DNA of 64,000 nt from Chloroflexota bacterium (GTDB lineage: Bacteria; Chloroflexota; UBA11872). The notes below the pieces were generated by a model that made no database searches, had not been told where the DNA came from, and saw only the letters and a program-made list of their open reading frames with translations. Positions 9,248 to 20,052 of this stretch are shown here, in pieces. A program made the position numbers and the translations under genes. How positions within the stretch are numbered: position 1 is the stretch's first letter; every line of letters begins with the position of its first letter. Location of the stretch: the NCBI GenBank assembly GCA_022824495.1, contig JAJDZU010000006.1:1-64000 (forward strand), read 5' to 3'.

Positions 9248-10481
9248 CGTCCAGCGGCAGGGCGCGCACGGCTTCAAGGCCCGCCGCCAGAACGGGATCA
9301 TCGTCACCGCCGAGCTGAGCGTCGGACATTTCGACCTGGCGGTCCGGCGTGAGGCCGCTGCCGGCGCCAGCCAGGGCGACGCCGGCCGGCGTGAACCAGA
9401 TCCCGCTGGTGACGCGCATGATGGAGCCGTCGGAGAGCTTGTGCAGTTCCTGTACCGAGCCCTTGCCATGCGTCTGTTCGCCGATGAGCGTGGCACGGCC
9501 GTGCGCCTGGAGAGCGCCCGCGAACACCTCGGAGCCGCTGGCCGACCCGGAATTGACCAGGACGACCATTGGGGTGCGCAGGTCGCGGAATCCGCTGATG
9601 GCGTTGTATATCTGTGTCGGCTCCTTGCGGCTTTCCCGGCGCAGAATCAGCTCATCTTCGGGCAGGAAGCGGCTGGTGGCGGAGATGCTGGCGTCAAGCA
9701 GCCCGCCAGGGTTGTTGCGCAGGTCCACAATCAGCCGTTCAACGCCCGCGGTCTCGAATCCGGTGAGGGCGTGGCGAATCTCGCCGGACGTTCGCGACGA
9801 GAAGTTGGCGATTCGCAGGTAGCCGACGTCGTCGAAGACCCTGGTGGTCACCGATTGCATGACGATCCGATCGCGGATGATGGTGACGTCGCGCTCGGTA
9901 GATTCGCCCTGACGCCGCAGGGTGAGGGTGACCGGCGCGCCGCGCTCGCCGCGCACGAGGTCTCCGAAGTCCGACAGGGCCATACCCTCGGTTGAGACGC
10001 CGTCAACCGCCAAGACGTACTCATGAATCCCGATCCCCGCAGCCTCCGCGGGCGATTGCGGCAAGGGCTGAATGATGAAGGGGAAGTTGTCGCGCACCTC
10101 GATCCGGATGCCAACCCCGATGAATGAACCGGAGAGACGCGCGCTAAAGCGACGGGCCTGCTCCGGATCGTGATAGAGGGTGTATGGATCCTCCGTTGCC
10201 AAGGCCAAGCCGCGGATGGCGCCTTCGCGCAAGGTGTGGGCGGCCAACGGACCGTCGTAGTAGTTGTCCTGGATGACGTTCCAGGCTTCCCAGAACAGGC
10301 CGAAGTCGACCTCTTCCGTCTCCTCCTTGATATCCGGAGGCGGATCGCCGGCGAGCACCACCGGCGGGGGGATGCCAGGACCGAGGGCCGTGGCGCCGGC
10401 GACGAACCCGATGGAGAACACGAGACAGAGCGCAATGACGGTGCTGGCCAACATGAGGGCGGTGCGGATTGGGCGTTGCAT
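9237..10481 (-). CDS. S41-family C-terminal processing protease with PDZ domain
   Basis: A 414-residue periplasmic/extracytoplasmic serine protease of the Ctp family, which cuts proteins near their C-termini. It has an uncleaved-looking N-terminal membrane segment (residues 8-33), a helical region, a PDZ domain (about 115-200, 'SGSFIGVGIRIEV' to the 'RDVTIIRDRI' strand) and the protease core. The catalytic Ser/Lys dyad is visible in 'NSGSASGSEVF' (310-320) and 'GEQTHGKGSVQ' (Lys340). The ATG at 10479-10481 gives the signal anchor. Convergent with the PASTA gene by 11 bases. It may process a membrane or wall protein, possibly related to the PASTA neighbour, but that is inference. Confidence 0.92.
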   Translation of the reverse strand: MQRPIRTALMLASTVIALCLVFSIGFVAGATALGPGIPPPVVLAGDPPPDIKEETEEVDFGLFWEAWNVIQDNYYDGPLAAHTLREGAIRGLALATEDPYTLYHDPEQARRFSARLSGSFIGVGIRIEVRDNFPFIIQPLPQSPAEAAGIGIHEYVLAVDGVSTEGMALSDFGDLVRGERGAPVTLTLRRQGESTERDVTIIRDRIVMQSVTTRVFDDVGYLRIANFSSRTSGEIRHALTGFETAGVERLIVDLRNNPGGLLDASISATSRFLPEDELILRRESRKEPTQIYNAISGFRDLRTPMVVLVNSGSASGSEVFAGALQAHGRATLIGEQTHGKGSVQELHKLSDGSIMRVTSGIWFTPAGVALAGAGSGLTPDRQVEMSDAQLGGDDDPVLAAGLEAVRALPLDVSR

Positions 10482-10764
10482 AGGACGTTCGACCAGGGGA
10501 GGCTGATTCCACGGTAGCGCAGCGGCGTGAGGAGGCGGTGAGAGACTTTTGTCCGGCCTGACGATGGCCGCTGACGAATCCGGGCCTCATGCCTGCTCGA
10601 CGGTCCCCGCGGAACCTGGGCCCTGACTGAAGGCGGCTTGACCAGCCAGCGGGCCACTAGCCAGCTTCTGGCAAATCCGTCCAGCATGGCTTAGCATGTA
10701 ATCAACTGCTTCATCCAGTAGTGTCTGGTGGAGCAATCGGTCAGAATCGGAGCGTGGCCACTCG

Positions 10765-11643
10765 ATGGCGACAAGCAATCCGGTACCCGTTCGCTTCACC
10801 AGTGGCGACGTTGAAATACTGATTGGCGACAGCCAAGACGTGCTGCCAAAGCTTGTAAGCCAATCCATTCAAAGTTGTATTACTTCGCCTCCATACTGGG
10901 GATTAAGAGACTACGATCACGAGGCCCAGATTGGTGCCGAGGAATCGCCCGAAGACTATGTGGAACGACTCGTGGGGATCTTCCGAGAAGTTCGGCGCGT
11001 ACTCGCGGATGATGGAACGCTCTGGTTGAACGTTGGCGACGGATATGCCCGCAACGGCGGGACGGGACGAAGCGGCCCAAATGCTCAAGTTGGTAACACG
11101 AAGAAGCTGATCCAGAAGCGAAATTGCAAGGTGCCCGACTGCTGGGGACTGAAAGACCGCGATTTGATGGGACTGCCATGGCGCGTAGCCTTTGCGCTAC
11201 AAGCGGATGGATGGCTGCTGCGCTCGAACATCACGTGGATAAAGAGAGCGCCCATGCCGGAGAGTGTAAGAAACCGACCTTCAAACGCGACCGAGCAGGT
11301 ATTTCTCTTCTCGAAGAGGCCCAAGTACTTTTACGACAATCAGGCGATCCGGGAGGAAACCGGAGCGAATCTCAGGAACTACTGGCTGCTTGGACCTGAC
11401 CCAGGCGGCACATCCCACCCAGCCGCTTATCCAAGAGAGTTGGTACGACGGTGTATTCTCCTAGGGAGTCGGCCAGGGGATGTGATTCTCGACCCCTTCT
11501 CCGGGTCTGGGACGACCGGTGTCGCCGCGGCTGAGTTGAATCGCAGGGCGATTCTGATTGAGTTGAACGAAGACTACGCTGTGCAGTCGAGATCACGGAT
11601 TGACGATGGCGTACAGCGCGTTTTGGGCATTCCAGCGTTGTAA
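10765..11643 (+). CDS. DNA methyltransferase (beta class, SPPY type) of a type II R-M pair
   Basis: A 292-residue DNA methylase that should protect the host from the nuclease encoded 21 bases downstream. Motif IV 'SPPYW' is at 41-45 and the AdoMet motif I 'DPFSGSGTTG' at about 243-252, so the order (IV before I) is class beta. The SPPY form points to N4-cytosine methylation, although N6-adenine enzymes of this class exist. The DNA is visibly less GC-rich than the flanking ctp and ftsE genes, which suggests acquisition. Start ATG 10765 has only a distant GGAG. The preceding 283-base gap holds no gene I can support. Confidence 0.88.
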   Translation: MATSNPVPVRFTSGDVEILIGDSQDVLPKLVSQSIQSCITSPPYWGLRDYDHEAQIGAEESPEDYVERLVGIFREVRRVLADDGTLWLNVGDGYARNGGTGRSGPNAQVGNTKKLIQKRNCKVPDCWGLKDRDLMGLPWRVAFALQADGWLLRSNITWIKRAPMPESVRNRPSNATEQVFLFSKRPKYFYDNQAIREETGANLRNYWLLGPDPGGTSHPAAYPRELVRRCILLGSRPGDVILDPFSGSGTTGVAAAELNRRAILIELNEDYAVQSRSRIDDGVQRVLGIPAL

Positions 11644-11664
11644 CAACTGTCTCTTTCACTCAAC

Positions 11665-12531
11665 ATGGCAACACTTGCAGAACTTCGGCGACTCTATCAT
11701 TCCAAGATTGGCAGCCAAATCGTGCGGTTCGCTGACAGTGGAGCTCAGGCACATCCTAATTTTGCGGACGGAAGCAGCCGGTCGAGTGTCTTGATATCAA
11801 ATGCTATTGCAAGGGAGCTTGGATTCCACGAGCAGGACACAGAGGGTATTTCAGGTCAGACGGCAGGCTCACTATTTGAAAGGCTCACATGCGAGTTCAT
11901 AGAAGAAGCGTTTTCGTCTATCAGTCACTTACGGCCTGGACGTTGGCAATACCTTACTACACAGACACGGATTTCCAGATTCGTTCAGTATCGGCATTTG
12001 GAGATCCTTGACAAGGTCGTCAGCACAAATCAAGACCTCTCAGCGGCGCTTGGCCATGGCTATATCGTAACGCCGGACATCGTCATATCGCGCCTCCCGA
12101 CGACCCAGGAGGAGGTCAATGAATACCGCATCATTTTGGATGACTCGAAAGCAGCCTCACTGACGCCGTTTATCGAGACAAATAAGGCAGCGAGCCTTCC
12201 ATTCTTGCATGCGAGTGTTTCGTGCAAGTGGACGATTCGGAGCGACCGTTCTCAGAACACCCGCACGGAAGCGCTGAATCTCATCAGGAATCGCAAGGGC
12301 ACCCTGCCGCATATCGTCGCCGTCACGGCTGAACCACTTCCAATGCGGATTGCGTCGCTGGCGCTTGGGACGGGTGATCTCGATTGCGTGTACCACTTCG
12401 CGCTGAACGAGTTGCGGGGCGTCTGCGCATCTTTACCCGAGGCTGGAGACCAATCCGAGATGCTGGAGACGATGATTGAGGGCGACCGATTGCGGGACAT
12501 CAGCGACCTCCCGTTTGATCTTGCCGTCTGA
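11665..12531 (+). CDS. Type II restriction endonuclease, NgoMIV family (predicted site GCCGGC)
   Basis: A 288-residue nuclease that closely resembles NgoMIV as I remember that sequence. Matching landmarks include 'HASVSCKWTIRSDR' (182-195), 'LIRNRKGTLPHIVAVTAEP' (206-224), 'LGTGDLDCVYHFAL' and the C-terminal 'DISDLPFDLAV'. The NgoMIV active site (E70, D140, S185, K187, E201) maps to E72, D138, S186, K188 and E202, all present, so the enzyme looks intact. NgoMIV is a tetramer that cuts G^CCGGC; the same specificity is predicted here by homology. It lies 21 bases after the methylase gene in a lower-GC segment. Convergent with the ftsE-like gene that ends 32 bases away. Confidence 0.9.
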   Translation: MATLAELRRLYHSKIGSQIVRFADSGAQAHPNFADGSSRSSVLISNAIARELGFHEQDTEGISGQTAGSLFERLTCEFIEEAFSSISHLRPGRWQYLTTQTRISRFVQYRHLEILDKVVSTNQDLSAALGHGYIVTPDIVISRLPTTQEEVNEYRIILDDSKAASLTPFIETNKAASLPFLHASVSCKWTIRSDRSQNTRTEALNLIRNRKGTLPHIVAVTAEPLPMRIASLALGTGDLDCVYHFALNELRGVCASLPEAGDQSEMLETMIEGDRLRDISDLPFDLAV

Positions 12532-12563
12532 TCGTTCTCCTCGCCGAGTGAGCTAACGCCGGA

Positions 12564-13244
12564 TTAGCTGGTGTTGAAAACGCCGACGGGTTCGTCGGCG
12601 AGGATGTTTCCGGCATCCATGCGGATGACGCGGCGGCGGAGGTTGTTGACGATTTCGCTGTCGTGGGTGGCGACGAGGGTCGTGACGCCTTCGCTGTTGA
12701 TGTCGAGCAGCAAGCCGATGATCTCGCGCGCATGGGCGGGGTTGATGCTGTCGGTGGGCTCATCGCACAACAGGACGTCAGGCTTTGATATGACGGCGCG
12801 GGCGAGGGCCACCTTGCGCTGTTCGCCGCCCGAGAGTTGCCGGGGGAAGCGCTCAGACTTGTTGGACAGGGCCACGCGTTGGAGCACGTCGTCGACGGCC
12901 ACATCGATCTCGCGATTGGCACGCCCACGGACCTGGAGCGGCAGGCCGACGTTCTCGCGGACCGTGGCGTTGGGAAGCAGACGGGTGTCCTGAAAGACGA
13001 CGCCGATGCGGCGGCGGAACTTGGTGAGCGCGGCGCCGCGAATCCTGGAGACATCGACGCCGTTGACGAGGACCACGCCGGAGTCAAATGGCTCCTCACG
13101 CAGGAGAATGCGGAGCAGCGTGGTCTTGCCCGCGCCGTTGGTGCCGATGAGAAAGGCGAACTCGCCGCGGGCAATGGCGATCGAGACATCGGCGAGGGCG
13201 GGTTCGCCGTCGTAGCTCTTGGTGACTCCCTGGACGACGATCAG
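12564..13244 (-). CDS. FtsE-like ABC ATPase, second copy, apparent CTG start
   Basis: A 226-residue ABC ATPase, the same length as the ftsE product at 14138-14818 and its clear paralogue. Walker A is 'GTNGAGKTT', the ABC signature 'LSGGEQRKVALARA', Walker B 'VLLCDEP', and the H-loop 'VATHD'. No ATG, GTG or TTG occurs between the preceding ftsX stop and Walker A at the position expected for the N-terminus. Aligning with FtsE places its Met1 exactly on CTG 13242-13244 (CTG-Ile-Val versus Met-Ile-Val), with AGGAG seven bases upstream, overlapping the end of ftsX. A later GTG (13076) would delete Walker A. The D-loop reads 'DEPTDSINP' instead of the usual 'DEPTGNLDP'. It is the last gene of the ftsE-ftsX run. 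Confidence 0.85.
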   Translation of the reverse strand: MIVVQGVTKSYDGEPALADVSIAIARGEFAFLIGTNGAGKTTLLRILLREEPFDSGVVLVNGVDVSRIRGAALTKFRRRIGVVFQDTRLLPNATVRENVGLPLQVRGRANREIDVAVDDVLQRVALSNKSERFPRQLSGGEQRKVALARAVISKPDVLLCDEPTDSINPAHAREIIGLLLDINSEGVTTLVATHDSEIVNNLRRRVIRMDAGNILADEPVGVFNTS

Positions 13245-13254
13245 CGGCGCGCTC

Positions 13255-14148
13255 CTATACGGCGAGGTAGCGGCGCACGGAGACGTAGCTCCCGACGCTG
13301 CCGACTACAAGTCCGACCAGGACGATAAAGACAGCGAGATTGCGGACGAAGGACACGTCCGTGGCGATGGGCAGGAACGAAATGATGCGGGTGATCGTGG
13401 GCGCGACCTGCAGGTACATCACAACCAGGGCCACGGCGGCGAGGGTGGCGCCGACGAGGCCGATGAAGGCACCTTCAATGATGAATGGACCGCGCACAAA
13501 CCAGTCGGTGGCGCCGACCAGTTTCATGATCTCGATCTCCTGGCGACGGGCGTAGACGGCGATGCGGATGGTGTTGGCAATGACGAATAACGCAACGGCG
13601 GTGAGAGCAACGATCATGGCCGTGCCGGCGGCGCGCGAGACGTTACTGATGGATACCAGACGCTCGACGACGTCCAGGGGAACCGCGACGCTCTCGAACA
13701 CCGCGGTCATCCCGCGAAGCTCGTCGGCGAGCGCGGGCAGCACGGCGGGGTCGTCCATGCGGAGCTCGACGCTGGCCGGCAGCGGGTTGGCCTGCAGGAT
13801 GTCGATGACGTCGCGCTGATCAAAGAAGCGCTCCTGGAAGATCCGAAGGGCGTCTTCCTTGGTGACGAAGACAACCTCGCCAACTCCGGGACGCTGTTCC
13901 AGATCCTGCATGATCTCGGTGACGCGGGAGGGGCGGGCGTCGTCGCGGACGTAGGCAATCAGGTTGCTCTTGCGGCCCAGGGCCGTGACCATCTCGTTCA
14001 GGGTGTCATTAATGGCCAGGAAGGCGGCCAACGTGACCAGCATGACGGCGGTGGTGACGACGGCGCCGAGGGTCATGGTGCGGTTGCGCCAGAGCCCGAG
14101 CATGGCGGCGCCCAGCACGTAGCGCAGGACGTTGAGCTTAGCCGTCAT
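13255..14148 (-). CDS. ftsX: Cell division ABC permease FtsX
   Basis: A 297-residue membrane protein that with FtsE controls peptidoglycan hydrolases at the septum. It shows the FtsX layout: an N-terminal membrane segment (about 25-48), a large extracytoplasmic domain ('RVTEIMQDLEQRPGVGEVVFVTKEDA' region), then three more membrane helices, with 'IAVYARRQEIEIMKLVGAT' before the last two. ATG 14146-14148 is chosen: it overlaps the ftsE stop (ATGACGGCTAA, 11 bases) and gives [16 protein letters not shown] longer frame to 14196 is an artefact of the overlap. Its stop is part of the AGGAG that serves the next ATPase gene. Confidence 0.94.
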   Translation of the reverse strand: MTAKLNVLRYVLGAAMLGLWRNRTMTLGAVVTTAVMLVTLAAFLAINDTLNEMVTALGRKSNLIAYVRDDARPSRVTEIMQDLEQRPGVGEVVFVTKEDALRIFQERFFDQRDVIDILQANPLPASVELRMDDPAVLPALADELRGMTAVFESVAVPLDVVERLVSISNVSRAAGTAMIVALTAVALFVIANTIRIAVYARRQEIEIMKLVGATDWFVRGPFIIEGAFIGLVGATLAAVALVVMYLQVAPTITRIISFLPIATDVSFVRNLAVFIVLVGLVVGSVGSYVSVRRYLAV

Positions 14149-14818
14149 AGCCGCCGCCGAGTTCGTCGCGCACGACCTTTCCATTGGCGATTTCAATGAC
14201 GCGGCGCCGCATGGTGTCCACGATCTCCCGGTTGTGCGTCGCCATCAGCACGGTGGCGCCGAGGGCGTTGATGCGTACCAATAGTTGGATCGTGTCCCAG
14301 CTGGTGGCGTGATCCAGGTTGCCGGTGGGTTCGTCGGCGACCAGGATGGGGCAGCGGCGCACGATGGCGCGGGCGATGGCGGTGCGCTGCTGCTCGCCGC
14401 CGGAAAGTTCGTGGGGGTGATGGTCGGCGCGGTCGCTCAATTGCACGAGGGCCAGAGCCTCGTCCACCCACCTGGAGGTGCGGCCGTTGAATTCGCCGGT
14501 GGACTTGAGGACGAACTCCACGTTCTGACGCACGCTCAGACCCGGCAGCAGCTTGTAATCCTGGTAGATCACGCCAACGCGACGACGGAGCTTGGGGACC
14601 TCACGGCGGGAAATGCGCGTGACGTCGGTGTTTTCGACGAAGACGTTGCCGCTGTCGGGGCTGGTGTCGCGGTTGATGAGCCGGATGAGGGTGGTCTTGC
14701 CGGCACCGCTGGGGCCAACCAGGAAGACAAATTCACGCTCGTCGATCTGGAGGCTGACGTCGTCAAGCGCCCGCGTGCCGTTGGGGTAGACCTTGGTGAC
14801 GTTCTGCAGAACGATCAT
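14138..14818 (-). CDS. ftsE: Cell division ATP-binding protein FtsE
   Basis: A 226-residue ABC ATPase with Walker A 'GPSGAGKTT' (36-44), signature '[14 protein letters not shown]', Walker B '[12 protein letters not shown]' and H-loop 'MATHNRE'. It powers the FtsEX complex in divisome assembly and cell-wall hydrolase activation. The 3' end overlaps ftsX by 11 bases, and its ATG overlaps the stop of the upstream peptidase gene by four (ATGA), so this is one transcription unit with prfB and possibly secA. The consensus 'DEPTGNLD' contrasts with the divergent second ATPase after ftsX. Confidence 0.95.
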   Translation of the reverse strand: MIVLQNVTKVYPNGTRALDDVSLQIDEREFVFLVGPSGAGKTTLIRLINRDTSPDSGNVFVENTDVTRISRREVPKLRRRVGVIYQDYKLLPGLSVRQNVEFVLKSTGEFNGRTSRWVDEALALVQLSDRADHHPHELSGGEQQRTAIARAIVRRCPILVADEPTGNLDHATSWDTIQLLVRINALGATVLMATHNREIVDTMRRRVIEIANGKVVRDELGGGYDG

Positions 14819-16032
14819 GGTTGCGGCAGGGGCAGCGCAAAGGCCGCGGCGGTGGACAGGAGGCCGGCGCTGTCCGTGGGTTCGGCGTCGGACCGGTCAA
14901 GCGTAGCGAGCCATTCGGCTTCGAGGGCACTGAGACTGAGACCTACGGCCTGCCGCAAGGCCCGATCCTGGGACGCGCCCTCGCGGTAGGCGTCGAGGAT
15001 CCTGGTGATCGCGGATTCACCCCAGCGGTCGATTATGAATTTTACGAACGAGTTGCTCTGGGCGTAGGCGAGTAACGCGCCGGTGCTCTGGACCGGAAAC
15101 GACCCGGTGAGGCCGCGCAATGAGACCAACCGGTCGGCTGCGAACGCCGCGTCCACGATGTCGTCATAGGAAAACCGCTCGGCGACAGAGCTCTCGACGA
15201 CGGTGGCCACGCCTTCGTGGAGCCAGCTGGGAATGTTGCGCGGCGGTTCGCCGACCGCGTGTTCGATGGCGATGTGCGTCAGTTCGTGGGCAATGGTGGA
15301 CGGCAGGGTGGAACGGCCCCAGTCGAATTCCGAGGCGTGGAGCACGATCAGGTTGAAGCGGGCCGACGCCACACCGCCCACCCAGGGGCGCGTGCCGCGG
15401 CCCATGTCGGCGCGCATGCGGTCGCCGTCGGCATAGAAGACCAGCCGCGTGCGGCGCCGGAGTTCGAGGCCAAAGTCGTCCGCGAGGGCGTCGAGGCCGC
15501 TGCGGATACCGTCGGCGGCGTCGGTGGCCAGGTCGTCGTCACCGGCGTACCACCAGAAGTCCACCAGGCCTTCGGACTGGACCTGCCAGGGGAGTTCCCC
15601 ATCGATGTAGGTCACGCTGCTCGTTGATGTGCGCGCGGTTCCGTTCTCGTTGCGGATCTCGAATCGGTATTCGATGTCGGCCCCAGGGAGCAGCGTTCCA
15701 CGCGGACGCCAGCGGTGGGAGGCGGTAAGTCGGCCGTCGGCGATCTCGAACGGGGCGCGACCTCGTCGAGTCACGATCCCGTGCGGCAGACCGAACAGGA
15801 CGGACACCCTGGATGGCGGCGGCCCGGTCCACGGCGCGTCGAGATGGAAGGTGACGGCGGACCGAATTTCCACGTCGGCGCTGAGATCGCCAGGGAGGGA
15901 CTGCGCCGCGGCGACCGGGGAAGGTCCGCCGGTCAGCCAGACAAGGGCGGCCACGCAGAGTCCGACGACGAACTGCGCGCGGCGCCTGCACGGCCGCCGG
16001 CTGGACAGCCCGTATGGGAAGCCCAGGGTCAC
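14815..16032 (-). CDS. Secreted/anchored zinc metallopeptidase, peptidase_MA-like
   Basis: A 405-residue protein with an N-terminal signal or anchor (about 20-44, ending 'PSPVAAAQS'), a beta-rich middle domain (50-145) and a gluzincin-type peptidase domain. The zinc motif 'HELTH' is at 249-253, and 'SWLHEGVAT' supplies the third ligand Glu273. The order HExxH, about 20 residues, then WxxEG is typical of the peptidase_MA family. It is nested between prfB and ftsE with 4-base overlaps at both ends, so it is co-expressed with division and translation genes. Substrate unknown; a wall or envelope protein is plausible. Confidence 0.85.
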   Translation of the reverse strand: MTLGFPYGLSSRRPCRRRAQFVVGLCVAALVWLTGGPSPVAAAQSLPGDLSADVEIRSAVTFHLDAPWTGPPPSRVSVLFGLPHGIVTRRGRAPFEIADGRLTASHRWRPRGTLLPGADIEYRFEIRNENGTARTSTSSVTYIDGELPWQVQSEGLVDFWWYAGDDDLATDAADGIRSGLDALADDFGLELRRRTRLVFYADGDRMRADMGRGTRPWVGGVASARFNLIVLHASEFDWGRSTLPSTIAHELTHIAIEHAVGEPPRNIPSWLHEGVATVVESSVAERFSYDDIVDAAFAADRLVSLRGLTGSFPVQSTGALLAYAQSNSFVKFIIDRWGESAITRILDAYREGASQDRALRQAVGLSLSALEAEWLATLDRSDAEPTDSAGLLSTAAAFALPLPQP

Positions 16033-17160
16033 GCGCCGGACTCGTTCCGGGAGGAAATGGACGACCGGAGCCAGGCCTGGATGAAGGGGTCGAGCGCACC
16101 GTTGAGCACGGCATCGGCATTGCCGACCTCGAGTCCGGTTCGCAGATCCTTGACCTGGCGGTAGGGGTGCAGGACGTAGGAGCGAATCTGGCTGCCGAAG
16201 TCGACGGCGGCCTGTTCGCCGCGCAAGCGGGCCTGCTCGGCCTCGCGTTCGGCGATCTGGCGCTCCAGCAGGCGCGCGCCGAGCATCTCCATGGCGACCT
16301 CGCGGTTCTGGTGCTGCGAGCGCTGGTTCTGGCAGGAGACGACGATGCCGGTGGGCTCGTGACGGATGCGCACGGCGGAGTCGGTTTTGTTGACGTACTG
16401 GCCGCCGGCGCCGCTGGCGCGGAAGGTCTCGACGCGGAGGTCCTCGGGGCTGATCGCCACTTCGTCCACGTCCTCCAGCACGGGCACCACGTCAACGCGC
16501 GCGAATGAGGTGTGGCGGCGGTTGCTGGCGTCGAAGGGGGAGAGACGCACGAGTCGGTGAACGCCACGCTCGGCCTTGAGGTAGCCGTAGGCGTAGCGGC
16601 CGGAGGCGCGCAGGGTGGCGTTCTTGATGCCGGCTTCCTCGCCGTGTGAGATGTCCACGACATCGGGCGCGAACGAATGCGAATCGGCCCAGCGGGAGTA
16701 CATGCGCAGCAGCATCTCGGCCCAGTCCTGGGACTCGGTGCCGCCGGCGCCGGACTGGACGGTCAAGAAGGCATCGTGCTCGTCGTATTCGTCGCCGAGC
16801 AGCAGTTGGAATTCCAGGGATGCCAGCCGGTCTTCAAGCGACCCCACCTCGCTCGCGACTTCCAGTTGCAGATCGGGATCATCCGGGTCGAGGAGTTCAA
16901 CCAGCCCGACCGCGTCGTCGGCCTGGGTGTCGAGTTCGTCCCAGAGGTCGACTTCATCCTGGACGCGCCGGTGGCGGCGCATGACGTCGCGGGCGCGATC
17001 GGGGTCGTCCCAGAGATCGGGCGCGGCGACCTGGCGGTCGAGGTCGGTTAGCGCCGCGCGCTTGGCCGCAAGGTCAAAGATGCCTCCGAATCTCGGTGAC
17101 CCGCTGCCGGGCGCGGCGCGCGCGCCCCTCGAGATCGGCGGTGTCGACGGCTTCAGTCAT
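16029..17160 (-). CDS. prfB: Peptide chain release factor 2, with +1 programmed frameshift
   Basis: RF2 releases peptides at UGA and UAA. The gene is in two frames. The zero frame starts at ATG 17158-17160 (MTEAVDTADLEGRARRARQR...) and reaches CTT TGA at codons 28-29 (17079-17074). A +1 slip on CTT continues with GAC at 17075 into the long frame ending at 16029. The slip context CGGAGGCATCTTTGAC has the internal Shine-Dalgarno GGAGG just before CTT TGA, as in E. coli. The product would be about 376 residues, close to the family's length. 'SPF' (the UGA/UAA-selecting tripeptide) appears in 'RLSPFDASNRRH', and 'SGAGGQYVNKTDSAVR' carries the catalytic GGQ. Overlaps the peptidase gene by four bases; lies 16 bases after secA. 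Confidence 0.95.
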
Positions 17161-17176
17161 GGCAGAGCGACTCCCC

Positions 17177-19825
<2,649 letters not shown>

Positions 19826-19867
19826 GTCTGTCGATTAAGTGCGGCAGCGTCCGCGCCGGGCGCGGCG

Positions 19868-19885
19868 CGATATTTGAGTATATCG
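19868..19885. promoter_or_regulatory. AT-rich palindrome in the secA/mod intergenic region
   Basis: CGATATTTGAGTATATCG is an inverted repeat (CGATAT/ATATCG, six-base spacer) 43 bases upstream of the secA start, in otherwise GC-rich DNA. It contains TATACT on the minus strand, a fair -10 hexamer for secA, but no convincing -35 is seen 17 bases upstream of it. It could be a promoter core, an operator half-site pair, or both. Confidence 0.35.
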
Positions 19886-20052
19886 AGATAGACCGGCGCC
19901 TCGGTTGTCTGGCCGCTCTTGCGACAGCGCCTCGATAGCGGGCGCAGAGACCGGCGAGGCGGCCAGTGGTAGGAATTGCCTAGCCGTGGCATGATTCCTG
20001 CAACACCGTGAGTGGGCGGCGATAGCAGGGCCGGTCGGCCAGGGGCTGAAGC

